NCBI GenBank assembly: GCA_948473085.1 | Contig: CAOKWH010000005.1 | Coordinates: 33,130-97,129, forward strand | From: an uncultured Clostridia bacterium | GTDB lineage: Bacteria; Bacillota; Clostridia; Oscillospirales; Ruminococcaceae | Reading direction: 5' to 3' | Length of the DNA stretch: 64,000 nt | Shown: piece by piece, positions 33,891-44,024 of the stretch | Numbering within the stretch: the first letter of the stretch is position 1 | Layout of the letters: every line of letters begins with the position of its first letter | Translations under genes and position numbers: made by a program | The notes under the pieces: generated by a model | What the model was told of the DNA's origin: nothing | Seen by the model: only the letters and a program-made list of their open reading frames with translations | The model's database searches: none

Positions 33891-35305
33891 TATGCCTCAC
33901 CTCGCATGGCTGCCAGCAGCGCGGCTCCCCGTTCCGGGCGGTATTTCTCCCGCAGGGTGGCGCTGTCCATGCGGTCCAGCTCGCTCTCCGGCAGGATGGA
34001 AAGCAGCTCCCAGCCCAGGTCCAGCGTTTGGGCAATGCTGCGGTCGGTGTCAAAGCCCTGGTCCAGGAAGTAGTGCTCAAACGCCTTGCCAAACTCCATA
34101 TACAGCTTGTCCGAAGCGGAGAGCTCCTCCTCGCCAATAACCGAGGCCAACGCCTTGGTGTCCTGCACCTTGGCATAGGAGGCAAACAGCTGGTTTGCCA
34201 CCGCCGAGTGATCCTCCCGGGTGTAGCCCTTGCCAATGCCGTCCTTCATCAGACGGGACAGGGAGGGCAGCACCGAAATGGGGGGATAGATACCGTTCTG
34301 GTCCAGCGAACGGTCCAGGACTATCTGCCCCTCGGTGATATAGCCGGTGAGGTCGGGCACCGGGTGGGTGATGTCGTCGTTGGGCATGGTAAGGATGGGG
34401 ATTTGGGTCACCGAGCCCTTGGCGTCGTCAATGACGCCGGCCCGCTCGTACAGCGACGCCAGGTCGGAATACAGGTAGCCCGGGTACCCCTTACGGCCGG
34501 GGATCTCCCCCTTGGAGGAGGAAAACTCCCGGAGCGCCTCGCAGTAGGAGGTAATATCGGTCATAATAACCAGGATGTGCATATCCTTTTCAAACGCCAG
34601 GTATTCGGCGGTGGTCAGCGCACATTTGGGGGTGAGGATACGCTCGATGATGGGGTCGTTGGACAGGTTGAGGAACATGACAACCCGGTCCATCACGCCG
34701 GCCTCCTCAAAGCTGCGGCGGAAGTAATCGGCAATGTCGTTTTTTACACCCATTGCGGCAAAGACGATGCCAAACTCCTGCCCCTCCTCGGCGGCAATGT
34801 TGGCCTGCTTGACAATCTGGGCGGCCAGCTTGTTGTGCTGCATGCCAGACCCGGAAAAGATGGGCAGCTTCTGCCCCCGAATCAGGGTCATCAGGCAGTC
34901 AATGGCGGAAATGCCGGTGTTGATGTAGTTGCGGGGATAGGTCCGGGCCACCGGGTTCAGCGGCCTGCCGTTGATGTCGGCCCGCTTTTCCCAGTAAATC
35001 TCCCCCAGCCCGTCGATGGGCCGGCCGGAACCGCTGAGCACCCGGCCCAACAGCTCCTTGGAGAGGTTCATCTCCACCGGATGCCCCAAAATGGTGGTTG
35101 TGGTGTTGGTGAGCGAAAGGCCCCGGGTGCCCTCAAACACCTGGATGACACAGCGGTCGCCGTCCATCTGCACCACGCGGCCCATGCGGGTGGTGCCATC
35201 GGCCAGCGCCAGCTCCACCATCTCCTCATAGCCAACGCCCTCTACACCCTCCATTACAACAAGGGGGCCATTAATTTCGGAAAGCCCTACTAATCTCAGA
35301 CTCAT
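33890..35305 (-). CDS. ntpB: V-type ATPase subunit B
   Basis: The 471-residue non-catalytic head subunit has [48 protein letters not shown] and [26 protein letters not shown]. The P-loop is replaced by SGSGMQHNK, as expected for B. It forms the A3B3 head with subunit A and sits 17 bases after that gene. Confidence 0.97.
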   Translation of the reverse strand: MSLRLVGLSEINGPLVVMEGVEGVGYEEMVELALADGTTRMGRVVQMDGDRCVIQVFEGTRGLSLTNTTTTILGHPVEMNLSKELLGRVLSGSGRPIDGLGEIYWEKRADINGRPLNPVARTYPRNYINTGISAIDCLMTLIRGQKLPIFSGSGMQHNKLAAQIVKQANIAAEEGQEFGIVFAAMGVKNDIADYFRRSFEEAGVMDRVVMFLNLSNDPIIERILTPKCALTTAEYLAFEKDMHILVIMTDITSYCEALREFSSSKGEIPGRKGYPGYLYSDLASLYERAGVIDDAKGSVTQIPILTMPNDDITHPVPDLTGYITEGQIVLDRSLDQNGIYPPISVLPSLSRLMKDGIGKGYTREDHSAVANQLFASYAKVQDTKALASVIGEEELSASDKLYMEFGKAFEHYFLDQGFDTDRSIAQTLDLGWELLSILPESELDRMDSATLREKYRPERGAALLAAMRGEA

Positions 35306-35322
35306 ATTCTGCTCCTCCCCTG

Positions 35323-37074
35323 TTATATAATCTTGGCCAGGGTGCTGTCAATGCGGGTATAGTACCCCTCCAGCAGCCCCAGGTTGTTGTTGGGCACATC
35401 ATATTTTATCTTTATCACATCCCCGAACAGGCCGGTTTCCAGGATGGAGGAGATGGTGTGCCCCTTCTTCACCATGGCCCGGCACTGCTCGTACAGGTAC
35501 AAAATCACCTTCATCATGCCCAGCTGTTTTTCCAGCGGCACATAGGTATCGTCGGCGTGATAGGCGTTCTGCTGCAAAAAGCCCACCCGGATAACCTTGG
35601 CAATTTCGATAACGAGCTTCTGGTCGTCCGGCAGCACATCCGAACCGATGAGCTTGACAATTTCCATCAGTTCGTTTTCCTCATGCAGCAGCGAGGCAAT
35701 CTGCTGGCGCAGGGCGATAAAATCCCGGCTGACATTGCTGCCATACCATCTCGAAAGGTCGTCCACATATTCGCTGTAGCTGGTGTTCCAGTTGATGGCC
35801 GGGTAGTGCCGGGCATAGGCCAGGCTTTTATCCAGCGCCCAGAAGCAGCGCACAAAGCGCTTGGTGTTCTGTGTAACCGGCTCGGAAAAATCGGAGCCCT
35901 GGGGGGATACGGCGCCAATGATGGTAACCGACCCCTCCTTGCCGCAGAGCGAAACGGTATACCCGGCCCGCTCGTAAAACTGGGAGATGCGGGAGGGCAG
36001 ATAGGCAGGAAAGCCCTCCTCAGCGGGCATCTCCTCCAGCCGGCCGGAAATTTCCCGCAGCGCCTCGGCCCAGCGGGAGGTGGAATCGGCCATGATTGCC
36101 ACATGATACCCCATATCCCGGTAGTATTCGGCCAGTGTAATACCGGTGTAGATGGAGGCCTCCCGGGCGGCCACCGGCATGTTGGAGGTGTTGGCAATCA
36201 GCACCGTCCTTGCGGTCAGCTTCTGACCGCTCTTGGGGTCAATCAGTTCGGAAAACTCCTTGAGCACCTGGGTCATCTCGTTGCCGCGCTCGCCGCAGCC
36301 CACATAGACAATAATATCGGCGTCACACCACTTGGCCAGCTGGTGCTGGGTCATGGTCTTGCCGGTGCCAAAGCCGCCGGGCACGGCTGCTGTGCCGCCC
36401 TTGGCAATGGGGAACATGGTGTCAATCACCCGCTGGCCGGTAATCAGCGGCCGGCTGATGGGCATACGCCGGCCAATGGGCCGCTCCACCCGGATGGGCC
36501 ACTTCTGGCAGAGGGTAAGCGCATGTTCCTCCCCCTTTTCATCCAGGAGCTTTACCACCCAGTCGTTTACGGTGTACCGGCCGTTGGTCATCACGGCGGA
36601 TACCCGGCCGCTGAGGGTGGGGGGCACCATGCAGCGGTGCTCAATCAGGGCTGTTTCGGGGCAGGTGGCGTAGATATCGCCGCCGTGCAGCTCATCCCCC
36701 ACCGCCACGGTAATGGTAACATCCCACAGGCGCTGGGGGTCCAGCGAGGGGATGCTGCTGCCCTCGCCTATAAAGGCGCCGTCGGCCTTTTGTATATCCT
36801 GCAGCGGGCGCTCGATGCCATCAAAAATGTTGGAAAGAATCCCCGGCCCCAGGGTGGCGGACAGGGGGGCTCCGGTGCCCTCCACCTCCTCCCCCACCTT
36901 CAGGCCGGTGGTGGTTTCATATACCTGGATGGTGGTGTGGTCCGAACTGATGGAGATGACCTCTCCTATCAGCTTTTTGGCGCCCACATACACCATTTCC
37001 ATCATCTCAAACCCGGTGGGGCCTTGGATGGTTACCACCGGGCCGTTTACCGAGTAGATTTTATTGTTGTTCAA
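35323..37074 (-). CDS. ntpA: V-type ATPase catalytic subunit A
   Basis: The 583-residue catalytic subunit has Walker A GGFGTGKT, the long non-homologous insert (about residues 110-190), [16 protein letters not shown] and [32 protein letters not shown], and a C-terminal helical domain. It hydrolyses or makes ATP at the A/B interface. AGGAGG precedes the ATG. Confidence 0.98.
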   Translation of the reverse strand: MNNNKIYSVNGPVVTIQGPTGFEMMEMVYVGAKKLIGEVISISSDHTTIQVYETTTGLKVGEEVEGTGAPLSATLGPGILSNIFDGIERPLQDIQKADGAFIGEGSSIPSLDPQRLWDVTITVAVGDELHGGDIYATCPETALIEHRCMVPPTLSGRVSAVMTNGRYTVNDWVVKLLDEKGEEHALTLCQKWPIRVERPIGRRMPISRPLITGQRVIDTMFPIAKGGTAAVPGGFGTGKTMTQHQLAKWCDADIIVYVGCGERGNEMTQVLKEFSELIDPKSGQKLTARTVLIANTSNMPVAAREASIYTGITLAEYYRDMGYHVAIMADSTSRWAEALREISGRLEEMPAEEGFPAYLPSRISQFYERAGYTVSLCGKEGSVTIIGAVSPQGSDFSEPVTQNTKRFVRCFWALDKSLAYARHYPAINWNTSYSEYVDDLSRWYGSNVSRDFIALRQQIASLLHEENELMEIVKLIGSDVLPDDQKLVIEIAKVIRVGFLQQNAYHADDTYVPLEKQLGMMKVILYLYEQCRAMVKKGHTISSILETGLFGDVIKIKYDVPNNNLGLLEGYYTRIDSTLAKII

Positions 37075-37092
37075 AAGGGTTCACCTCCTATA

Positions 37093-37698
37093 TTACAGGG
37101 TGATGTCCAGCCGGGAATGGCTGTAAAACCACTCCTGCTGGTCCGCCAGGGCGGAATCCAGGCTGAGGTCGAGCCGCCGGCGGCCATCGGCACTGAGCAG
37201 AATCAGCCCGCCCAGGCCAATCTCCTTGGTGGGGCGGGCAACAGCCCCCGCAAACAGGGCGGCCAGCTGCCCGGCAAAGGCCATATCCTCCTCCCGGAGC
37301 AGGATGGTGCAGCCCTCCAGGGCATTTTCCCGGGCGGCCTTTTGGGCCTTTTCCAGCAAAAAGCGCCCATACTCCGGCCCGGCGGCAAACTCCTTCAGGC
37401 GGCTGGCCGCCTGGGCAAATACATTCTCCCGGTACCGCTCCCGGATGGCAAACAGCTCTCCCCGCAGCTTTTCCTTCTCGGCAAAGGCGGCGGCGCGGGC
37501 GGCAGCGTCAATCTCCTGCCGCTCCCCGTTCAGGTAACGGGCGGCCTCCCCTTCGGCGGCTGCTTGCAGCGCTTCCCGCCGCTTTTTTAGGTCGCTTGCC
37601 AGTTCCTGCTGGATGGTGCTGCACTCGGTTCTGGCAATATTCATAATTTCGTCCGAAAACTTTTGCAGTTTTGCCTGAAGCATCTTGTCTTCTGCCAT
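37093..37698 (-). CDS. ntpE: V-type ATPase subunit E
   Basis: The 201-residue peripheral stalk subunit has a long N-terminal helix rich in Glu, Arg and Ala (to about residue 100) and a small C-terminal domain with IGLGGLILLSADGRRRLDLSLDSAL. I start at ATG 37698 with GAGGTGAA upstream. It should form the stator with subunit G. Confidence 0.92.
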   Translation of the reverse strand: MAEDKMLQAKLQKFSDEIMNIARTECSTIQQELASDLKKRREALQAAAEGEAARYLNGERQEIDAAARAAAFAEKEKLRGELFAIRERYRENVFAQAASRLKEFAAGPEYGRFLLEKAQKAARENALEGCTILLREEDMAFAGQLAALFAGAVARPTKEIGLGGLILLSADGRRRLDLSLDSALADQQEWFYSHSRLDITL

Positions 37699-37708
37699 TT
37701 GGTTCACC

Positions 37709-38014
37709 TCACAAGTTGATTCCCAGGGACTCGTGCACATAGCGTTCCAGTCCCTTGGTGATGCTTTCGCCGCTGTGGTCGGATATTCTTGTAATAATGG
37801 GGATGCGGCTCTCCCGCCGTATGGCAGTTAGGTCGGGCTCACACTGCTCCATCAGCTCGCCGGTTATCAGCAGGATGCCCACCTGGCCGCCGGCAATAAT
37901 CTCCCGGATTTTTTCCAGGGCCTCGGCGCGCCCGGACACCACCTGGCCATCCATTCCAGCCAGGCGCATGCCCAGATAGGCGTCCGGCTTATCGCTAAGC
38001 ACAAAGAATTTCAT
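37709..38014 (-). CDS. ntpF: V-type ATPase subunit F
   Basis: The 101-residue central-stalk subunit begins MKFFVLSDKPDAYLGMRLAGMDG and has the expected GILLITGELMEQ and IPIITRISD strands. It lies between K and E in the operon. Its ribosome site is weak. Confidence 0.93.
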   Translation of the reverse strand: MKFFVLSDKPDAYLGMRLAGMDGQVVSGRAEALEKIREIIAGGQVGILLITGELMEQCEPDLTAIRRESRIPIITRISDHSGESITKGLERYVHESLGINL

Positions 38015-38026
38015 CCCGGCACCCGC

Positions 38027-38461
38027 TTACAGCTTGTTGATAATCAGGATGGAGATGAGCAGGCCGTAAATGGCAATACCTTCGCCCAATACTACAAAGA
38101 TAATGGCCTTACCAAACGCCTTGGGATCCTCGGATACGGCGCCAATGGCGGCAGGGGCGGCAGAGGCAACAGCCACACCGGCGCCAATGGCGGCCAGGCC
38201 GGTTACCAGGGCGGCAGCCAAAAAGCCCATACCCTGGGCATTGGTACCCACAATGGAGGCAGCGGCGGTAGGGGCGGCAAAGGCAACGCCGCCCATAGGC
38301 AGCGCCACAGTGAGCAGACAGGCCAGGGCAAAGGCGCCAAAGTGCATGGCAAAGCGGCTCTTGATGGCTCTGCCGGTCACTTTACCCTGGGCAACGCCGA
38401 TGAGGGGGGCGGCAATGAGCAGAACGGCAATCATGGGAAGTACAAACAGTGCGATATTCAT
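38027..38461 (-). CDS. ntpK: V-type ATPase membrane rotor subunit K
   Basis: The 144-residue proteolipid has four spans. The last hairpin carries the single ion-binding carboxylate in FVVLGEGIAIYGLL. The first half lacks a carboxylate and the PGTQ-type segment seen in the sodium-pumping Enterococcus protein, and no Gln is visible in the third span. Proton coupling is therefore more likely than sodium, but this is inference from absent ligands. GGAGG precedes the ATG. Confidence 0.9.
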   Translation of the reverse strand: MNIALFVLPMIAVLLIAAPLIGVAQGKVTGRAIKSRFAMHFGAFALACLLTVALPMGGVAFAAPTAAASIVGTNAQGMGFLAAALVTGLAAIGAGVAVASAAPAAIGAVSEDPKAFGKAIIFVVLGEGIAIYGLLISILIINKL

Positions 38462-38503
38462 TTTAATTTTCCTCCAAACTGAATTGTATAGAATAGGGAT
38501 GAA

Positions 38504-40696
38504 TTAGTCGGCCATTGTAGAAGAATCCAGCACCACCGGGGTGAAGGGTTTGCCCTGGCCCTCAAAATAGCGGCTGAACAGCTCGTAAAATTCCAGACGT
38601 AGCGACTGGATGCCCACAATAAAGCCCTCCAGCGCCATAACAAACAGGTTGCCCAGGATAAGCACCACAATGCTGGCGGAACCCTGCATCATCTCGGTGA
38701 GGGTGATAACCACCGACATCATGCCGGCATGGCTGATAATAAAGCCGCCCACCCGCATAAAGGAAAGGGTGTTGGTGACAAAGCTGAGCACCACCTCAAA
38801 CAGTTCAAAAAAGCCCTCGATAACAAAGGAGCCAATGCCGTCCTCCGGCTTGATATCCTTCTGCCCCCGGGAGAGCTTGCCCAGCGGGTGCTTGAGGAAG
38901 ATAATTAGGATGGGCAGCACCAGGAAGGCCAGGATATAGGGCAGGGTGAACAGGTTGGGCCCGCCGGTGAGCATGGACACCGCCCCGGCCAGCACCGCCG
39001 AATAGAACACCAGGCCGGCCACGCCGTTGTTGGAAAACAGCGCCTTTTCCCAGTCCCGGTTGCGAATGCCGGTAAAGACATTGATGAGCATGGCCAGCAC
39101 AATCATGGCCACACCGATGGTAATGGCGGCCATCAGCAGGGTGTTGATGGTTTCAGGGTCCATTACCTCCACCGGCTTGCCGGGCAGGCCCAGCACATCG
39201 GTGTAGAAGGGGTCCAGCAGGTGCTCCAGCCCGAACACCGAGCCATACAAGGTGCCAAATACGGCGGCAGAAAGGCCGATGCGGGTGAGAATGCGGCCAA
39301 ACTCCATCTTCTTCACCCGGCTCAGGAACAGCCCCAGCAGGGCAATGACCAGGCCCTGCCCCAGGTCGCCGAACATGATGCCAAACAGCAGGATGTAGGT
39401 CCAGGCAAGGAAAGAGGTGGGATCCACCTCGCCGTAGCCGGGCACGCCGTACATATCCACAAACATCTCAAACGGCTTGACAATAAAGTTGTTCTTCAGC
39501 CGGGTGGGGGCCTGGAACCGCTTGTCGCTGTCATGGTCGGCCAGTTCCACTGCAATGCTCTCCCCCAGGCCCAGCAGCCGGCTTTTCAGCGGCTCGGCCA
39601 GGCTATCCGGGATAAAGCCCACCAGGATAAAGCTGTTTTCATAGATGCTGACATAGCGGCGCAGCTCAAACGAGTTGCTGAGATACTGCACCAGGGTATA
39701 GATGACACTGAACATGTCGTAGTGGTTTTCAATGGTCTCCTTCATGGCCACATCGGTGGCTGCCAGCTCCTGGTCGGCCGCCTCGATGGCCTGGTGCAGA
39801 TGGGCAAAGGTCTGCCCCGGCACACCGTGGATGTATTCCGGCACCCACACCCGCTCGAAGAACAGGGAGGAGAGAATTTCATCCACCTCGGCCACATGCA
39901 CCTTATCGGTGAAGCAGAACCCCCAGTGGAAGTCCCCTTCCCGGCTCAGCGGCTGGAAGAAGAACAGCCGGTCGTCATAATATTTCAGCTTCGCATAGCT
40001 GTCGCTGGGCAGGCGCCCAAAGCGGACCTCCAGGTACTTGCTGGCAAAAATATCGTCCAAACTGATATTCAGGCTTTCCATATGGGAAAGCTGCTCAATG
40101 GCGCTGGAACCCCGCTCCCGGGCGGCCATCAGCAGCTGCTTCTGTCCCAGCAGCTGGCGCAGCTCCTTTTCAAAGGCAAAGTCCTCCACTGTGTCGCCGG
40201 AAAGGTCCGGCTCCCAGGTTTTGCTAAACCCGGCCTGGGCAAAAACCTGGTCTGCCTGGGCGATATTGGCGGGGCTGGCAGTGTAAATGCACCAGCAAAC
40301 GCCGTTTTGCTCGCAGAGCGGGACAAAGGAGAAGAGCTGGCCGCTCTCCCGCTGCAATTCGGCGCATTGCCCGGCTGGAAGCTGCCCAAACCGGGCCTTT
40401 GCCAGCCCGTCTTCCAGCCCCAGCAGCAGCTGCGCCGCCGTGCTGAGGGTTTCCCTGCCAATGGGCTGCCTCTGGGCAAAGTCCACCTGGCACTCCCCTG
40501 CAATCTGGTCCAGCTTGGAGAGGATGGGCAGATAGGGATTTGCCGCCTCAAAGGGATGATAACCGCCCTGGGCCCCCGCCCGCTGAACAATGTGTTCCGG
40601 GTGGAAGCAGCCGCCTTCAAAGCAGGCGGTAAGGGCAGCGTTCATCTCATACAAATTGCCTGTAACCTTTACAAGCTTCATTTTTTCGATGGACAT
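38504..40696 (-). CDS. ntpI: V-type ATPase subunit I (a subunit)
   Basis: The 730-residue subunit has an N-terminal cytoplasmic stalk-binding half (to about residue 390) and a C-terminal half with seven or eight spans: TYILLFGIMFGDLGQGLVIALLG, LFTLPYILAFLVLPILIIFL, and the last region EVVLSFVTNTLSFMRVGGFIISHAGM with the essential Arg of the ion half-channel. It carries ions past the K ring. Confidence 0.96.
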   Translation of the reverse strand: MSIEKMKLVKVTGNLYEMNAALTACFEGGCFHPEHIVQRAGAQGGYHPFEAANPYLPILSKLDQIAGECQVDFAQRQPIGRETLSTAAQLLLGLEDGLAKARFGQLPAGQCAELQRESGQLFSFVPLCEQNGVCWCIYTASPANIAQADQVFAQAGFSKTWEPDLSGDTVEDFAFEKELRQLLGQKQLLMAARERGSSAIEQLSHMESLNISLDDIFASKYLEVRFGRLPSDSYAKLKYYDDRLFFFQPLSREGDFHWGFCFTDKVHVAEVDEILSSLFFERVWVPEYIHGVPGQTFAHLHQAIEAADQELAATDVAMKETIENHYDMFSVIYTLVQYLSNSFELRRYVSIYENSFILVGFIPDSLAEPLKSRLLGLGESIAVELADHDSDKRFQAPTRLKNNFIVKPFEMFVDMYGVPGYGEVDPTSFLAWTYILLFGIMFGDLGQGLVIALLGLFLSRVKKMEFGRILTRIGLSAAVFGTLYGSVFGLEHLLDPFYTDVLGLPGKPVEVMDPETINTLLMAAITIGVAMIVLAMLINVFTGIRNRDWEKALFSNNGVAGLVFYSAVLAGAVSMLTGGPNLFTLPYILAFLVLPILIIFLKHPLGKLSRGQKDIKPEDGIGSFVIEGFFELFEVVLSFVTNTLSFMRVGGFIISHAGMMSVVITLTEMMQGSASIVVLILGNLFVMALEGFIVGIQSLRLEFYELFSRYFEGQGKPFTPVVLDSSTMAD

Positions 40697-40766
40697 CGCT
40701 TTGTCAAAACCTCCTGTCTACGCCCCGCCCCGGGCAAGCCGCTCCGGGCACAGGGCCAAAATACTG

Positions 40767-41822
40767 TTAATGGATAACCAGCAGTTCCATAATCTCGCCC
40801 GGCTCCATACCGTAGCGCACCGCCTCAATAATGCGCAGGATGTTGTCAATTTCCATCTCGCTCTGGAACATGTAGCTGACAAAGGCGGTGGCGGGCTGCT
40901 GGGTGCGGCGGATATATCGCCGGCTGAGTATGCTGCGGATGTTCTGGGAGCCAAACCCGATGGAGGCCACAACATCATCGGTAAGCGCCGCCGCATAGCG
41001 GGAGCTGCGCACCAGCTGCAAATAGGCCTCCGGCGTCTTGGCGGCCAGGATGCTGTCTGTCAGCCTGTCCGGCAGCTTTCGCCACAGCTGCAGCAGGTGG
41101 CCTTGCATCTCCTCTTTTGGCATATCCGGGTAATACTTTTTCAGCCGGTAGAGGATAATCAGGTTTTCCAGGGCTATTTTGGTGGCAAGGATATCCTCCA
41201 TCTCCTGCCTGGCTTTGCCCTTCAGGCAGCGGCCCGCCGCCGCCTTCAGGCTGGCATAATAGCAGTCCATCAGGGCTATTTCACACCCGGAATAGCTGAT
41301 GTAGGGGTTTTGCCTGTCGGTGCTGCGGTAGCGCAGCAGCGGGTCGTGGTACTCGGTGCCCTCCAGGGCGGCCAGCAGGCCATCATAGCTTTTCACCCGG
41401 GCGAGCTTGTCCAGCCCAATGCGCAGCCCGCTTTCGGCAAAGCCGGGAAAGCTGCCGATAAACTCCTCCGGGCGGCCAATGTTCAGCAGGCGTATCAGCT
41501 GCAAAATCAGCTGAATTTCTATCAGGTTGCGCACATAGCAGTTGTAGAACTCCCGGTTTTTAGGGGCGGCATACTGGAGCAAATCCTGATATTTGTTGTA
41601 CCGCGCCTTGCGCAGCAGGCTCTCCAGCTGGTCGCTGCGCACTGTGGCCGGCTGAACCCTGGCCAGCACGCCGCTTAGGTGGGTGCGTTCCTTTAGATAG
41701 GAGGCAATTTCGGAAGTGTTCTTTTTCCGGCAAAGCTCCTCGTACTGTGCCCTGGTAAGGCGGCGGCCGTACAGTGCCTTTATCTTGGCAGTAATGGCAT
41801 TCTCGGAAAAATCAAGCCGCAT
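40767..41822 (-). CDS. ntpC: V-type ATPase subunit C (d-type)
   Basis: The 351-residue all-helical cap between rotor ring and central stalk shows three repeated helical modules (YGRRLTRAQYEELC, ALYKKYYPD-like regions, SSRYAAAL). AAGGAGGG precedes the ATG. Position between G and I in the operon supports the call. Confidence 0.92.
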   Translation of the reverse strand: MRLDFSENAITAKIKALYGRRLTRAQYEELCRKKNTSEIASYLKERTHLSGVLARVQPATVRSDQLESLLRKARYNKYQDLLQYAAPKNREFYNCYVRNLIEIQLILQLIRLLNIGRPEEFIGSFPGFAESGLRIGLDKLARVKSYDGLLAALEGTEYHDPLLRYRSTDRQNPYISYSGCEIALMDCYYASLKAAAGRCLKGKARQEMEDILATKIALENLIILYRLKKYYPDMPKEEMQGHLLQLWRKLPDRLTDSILAAKTPEAYLQLVRSSRYAAALTDDVVASIGFGSQNIRSILSRRYIRRTQQPATAFVSYMFQSEMEIDNILRIIEAVRYGMEPGEIMELLVIH

Positions 41823-41852
41823 GGTGCCCTCCTTTTCTTGATAGTTGCGGGG

Positions 41853-42164
41853 TTACAGCCGGGTGCAGTGCTGCACAATGGTATCCACCCAGCCGCTGCA
41901 TCCGTCGTTGTAGGCGCGCTCCAGCGCAGCCCGGTTTTTTTCATACCCGGCAGCCAGGGCAGCGGCCTGCCTGGCAGTGCCCTCCCTCACCGCCTGGCGG
42001 TATTCCTCCGCCTTTGCGCGGGCCTTGTCCATCGCGGCGGTATAAATTTCCTCCCTGACAGCAGCCAGGTTGGCCGCCTGGCTGTCCCGCTGCCGGGTGG
42101 CGTGTTCCACCAGCTCGCAGGCCTGCCGGTCAATCTCCAGTAGCTTGTCAATAATATTTTCCAT
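41853..42164 (-). CDS. ntpG: V-type ATPase subunit G/H (stator coiled coil)
   Basis: The 103-residue protein is almost entirely a charged helix (CELVEHATRQRDSQAANLAAVREE), as expected for the stator partner of subunit E. I start at ATG 42164 with GGGAGGA upstream. It is the first gene of the operon. The name follows position; sequence alone gives only a coiled coil. Confidence 0.8.
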   Translation of the reverse strand: MENIIDKLLEIDRQACELVEHATRQRDSQAANLAAVREEIYTAAMDKARAKAEEYRQAVREGTARQAAALAAGYEKNRAALERAYNDGCSGWVDTIVQHCTRL

Positions 42165-42203
42165 GCACGGTCCTCCCATCGTCCGTAATCATTCAACTAA
42201 GAT

Positions 42204-42232
42204 ATTCTACTACTTTGCTATGGGTTATGCAA
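42204..42232 (-). promoter_or_regulatory. Promoter of the V-ATPase operon
   Basis: TTGCAT (42232-42227), 17 bases, TAGAAT (42209-42204). A single promoter appears to serve all nine genes. Confidence 0.75.
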
Positions 42233-42525
42233 TCGGCATTTTCGGATAAAAAACAGCGGCAAAAATTTAAAAATTGTTCAACATTGCTCTTTGATATTTT
42301 TTTGCCAAATTGGCTTGTTTACAGGCTTTGAGGCCATCGGCCTCCGGCTGAATAATAGCGGCACCGGTTTATTCATATCCTTGACATATTTTTGGATTTT
42401 TAGGCCGGCAGGGCTTTTTTCTGAATAGCGGGCTCTGCGTATGCTGCAAACTGCGCCGCCAAACCAGGGAAAGCGGCCCACGCCTTGGCTGAAGAAAAAA
42501 TTTTGATAAAAGATGAAAAAATAGC
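42233..42525. other. Intergenic region without recognised features
   Basis: Between the ATPase promoter and the tRNA-Ala promoter I see no gene, repeat or convincing hairpin. Confidence 0.55.
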
Positions 42526-42554
42526 TTGCAATCCAAAAAAGGTTGTGCTATAAT
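42526..42554 (+). promoter_or_regulatory. Promoter of tRNA-Ala
   Basis: TTGCAA (42526-42531), 17 bases, TATAAT (42549-42554). Confidence 0.88.
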
Positions 42555-42587
42555 TGGAAATGCTTCAAGGGAAGCAATTGAATAAAT

Positions 42588-42663
<76 letters not shown>

Positions 42664-42670
42664 AAAATGG

Positions 42671-42706
42671 AAAATCCGAACTTTTTATGTGAAGTTCGGA
42701 TTTTTT
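42671..42706 (+). terminator. Terminator of tRNA-Ala
   Basis: AAATCCGAACTT and AAGTTCGGATTT arms followed by a T run. Confidence 0.9.
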
Positions 42707-42850
42707 GTACATTCGACATCCTGAGCCAAAACAGCGCTGCCCAGCATAGTCTGGATGGGGAAAGCCGGGTTGCCTGCCTGTAAAAGGGTTTCCTGCCCCG
42801 CAGAGCGGGGAATACCATATTATTATAATCAAGAAAGGGACTGAAGTATT

Positions 42851-43207
42851 ATGAAAAGACAGTGGATTTTGGGCGGGATGTTGGCTGTTATGCTCCTGGG
42901 CGCCCTGCCGGTAACCGCCCAGGCTGCCGAGCCTGCCAATGTGTACTATGCCCACCATGGCAGAAACGCCGGATACTGCACCCATGTGCATGACGAAGCC
43001 TGCGGCTATGTACAGGCCGTGGAGGGCGTTGCCTGCGCCTGCCCCTACAATGAGGACGGGGTGCTCTGCCATACAGAGGGCTGCGGCTATGTAGAAGCTG
43101 TGCCAGGCGCTGCCTGCACCCACACACATGGCAACTGCTACAGCACCGCCCCCCGGTATAACTATGGCGGCGGGCACCGGCACGGCGGCTGCCACTGGAA
43201 CAGATAA
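42851..43207 (+). CDS. Small secreted Cys/His-rich protein
   Basis: The 118-residue protein has a Sec signal peptide with a likely cut after VTAQA. The mature part holds nine Cys and about ten His in two imperfect repeats: YCTHVHDEACGYVQAVEG and CHTEGCGYVEAVPG, followed by CTHTHGNC and a Gly/His/Arg-rich tail. The C-x-H-x-H...C-G-Y pattern occurs as a small module in surface proteins of gut Firmicutes; here it stands alone. Metal binding is the natural inference. AAAGGGA precedes the ATG. It ends at a strong terminator. Confidence 0.82.
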   Translation: MKRQWILGGMLAVMLLGALPVTAQAAEPANVYYAHHGRNAGYCTHVHDEACGYVQAVEGVACACPYNEDGVLCHTEGCGYVEAVPGAACTHTHGNCYSTAPRYNYGGGHRHGGCHWNR

Positions 43208-43208
43208 G

Positions 43209-43247
43209 AAAAAGCGGGACAGCCTGCCAGGCAGGCTGTCCCTTTTT
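43209..43247. terminator. Bidirectional terminator
   Basis: GGGACAGCCTGCC and GGCAGGCTGTCCC arms with A and T runs on either side. Confidence 0.9.
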
Positions 43248-43313
43248 CTATACAAGGTATGCTGGCAGGAGCAGATTTTTGTTCCATAAACAAGCCGCAC
43301 CATCAAAACCCAT

Positions 43314-43838
43314 TTATTTCTCCAAAAAGTCCTTCCACATCAGGCTGGGCTGTATGCCGGTGTTGTTCTGGTATTTGCCGCTGACATAGGGGTCGTACTC
43401 GCCGTCAATATCGTGGTAATAGATTTGGCAAATCTGCACATCGGGATAGATGCGGATGGGCTGCACACAAAAAATCTCCAGCGTCCAGTAGCCGGCAAAG
43501 CCCACATCCCCAAACCCGGCTGTAACATGGATAAACAGCCCCAGCCGCCCGGTGGAGGAACGCCCCTCCAGCATGGGGATATACCGGTCGGTGCGGGTAA
43601 ACTCGTTGGTGCGCCCCAGATAGAGCCGGCCCGGCTCCAGCACCAGCCCTTCCGGCGGGATTTCAATACGCCGGGTGGGGTTGGGCCGCTTCATATCCAG
43701 CAGGCTTTGCTCATATACAAGCAGCTCGTTTGCCAGCGAGAGGTTGTAGCTGTTGGGGTTGATACGGGCGGGGTCGAACGGTTCAATGACAATTTCTTTC
43801 CCTATATGTTTTAAAATTTCCTTGCCGGACAATATCAT
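43314..43838 (-). CDS. dcd: dCTP deaminase (or bifunctional dCTP deaminase/dUTPase)
   Basis: The 174-residue enzyme has INPNSYNLSLANELLVY, LEGRSSTGRLGLFIHVTAGFGDVGF with the Ser-Arg nucleotide site, and GYWTLEIFCV with the catalytic Glu. It converts dCTP to dUTP for thymidylate synthesis. I start at ATG 43838 with AGGAGG upstream; the longer frame covers the promoter. Confidence 0.92.
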   Translation of the reverse strand: MILSGKEILKHIGKEIVIEPFDPARINPNSYNLSLANELLVYEQSLLDMKRPNPTRRIEIPPEGLVLEPGRLYLGRTNEFTRTDRYIPMLEGRSSTGRLGLFIHVTAGFGDVGFAGYWTLEIFCVQPIRIYPDVQICQIYYHDIDGEYDPYVSGKYQNNTGIQPSLMWKDFLEK

Positions 43839-43867
43839 GGCGCAAAACCTCCTGTTAAAATAATAAA

Positions 43868-43897
43868 AGCATAGACCGAAGCCCATGCTTTTGTCAA
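43868..43897 (-). promoter_or_regulatory. Promoter of dcd, overlapping a hairpin
   Basis: TTGACA (43897-43892), 18 bases, TATGCT (43873-43868). AAAAGCAT/ATGCTTTT arms in the same stretch with trailing T-rich DNA could also end the peptide operon upstream. Confidence 0.6.
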
Positions 43898-43904
43898 GAT
43901 ATGT

Positions 43905-44024
43905 TTATTTTTTCAGATACTTCACGCAGCAGCAAATGCCCAAAATAACCAGGATGACCTCAAGTATCTTGTTTAGGGCACCCAAATTGGCAACAATAAT
44001 AAAGAAGGTTTCTGTCGTTGTCAT
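43905..44024 (-). CDS. Small membrane peptide P2, copy A
   Basis: The 39-residue peptide begins MTTTETFFIIVANLG, has one span (ILEVILVILGI) and ends CCCVKYLKK. GGAGGAGGG lies upstream and its ATG overlaps the stop of P1 copy A (ATGA). It is too short for most gene callers. P2 copy B at 45161 has the same pattern with about half the residues unchanged. Confidence 0.65.
   Translation of the reverse strand: MTTTETFFIIVANLGALNKILEVILVILGICCCVKYLKK

Noticed and set aside
35458..37590. 710-codon plus-strand frame opposite the ATPase A and E genes
   Set aside because: Same reason: a long antisense frame due to codon bias. It crosses two real genes and their boundary.
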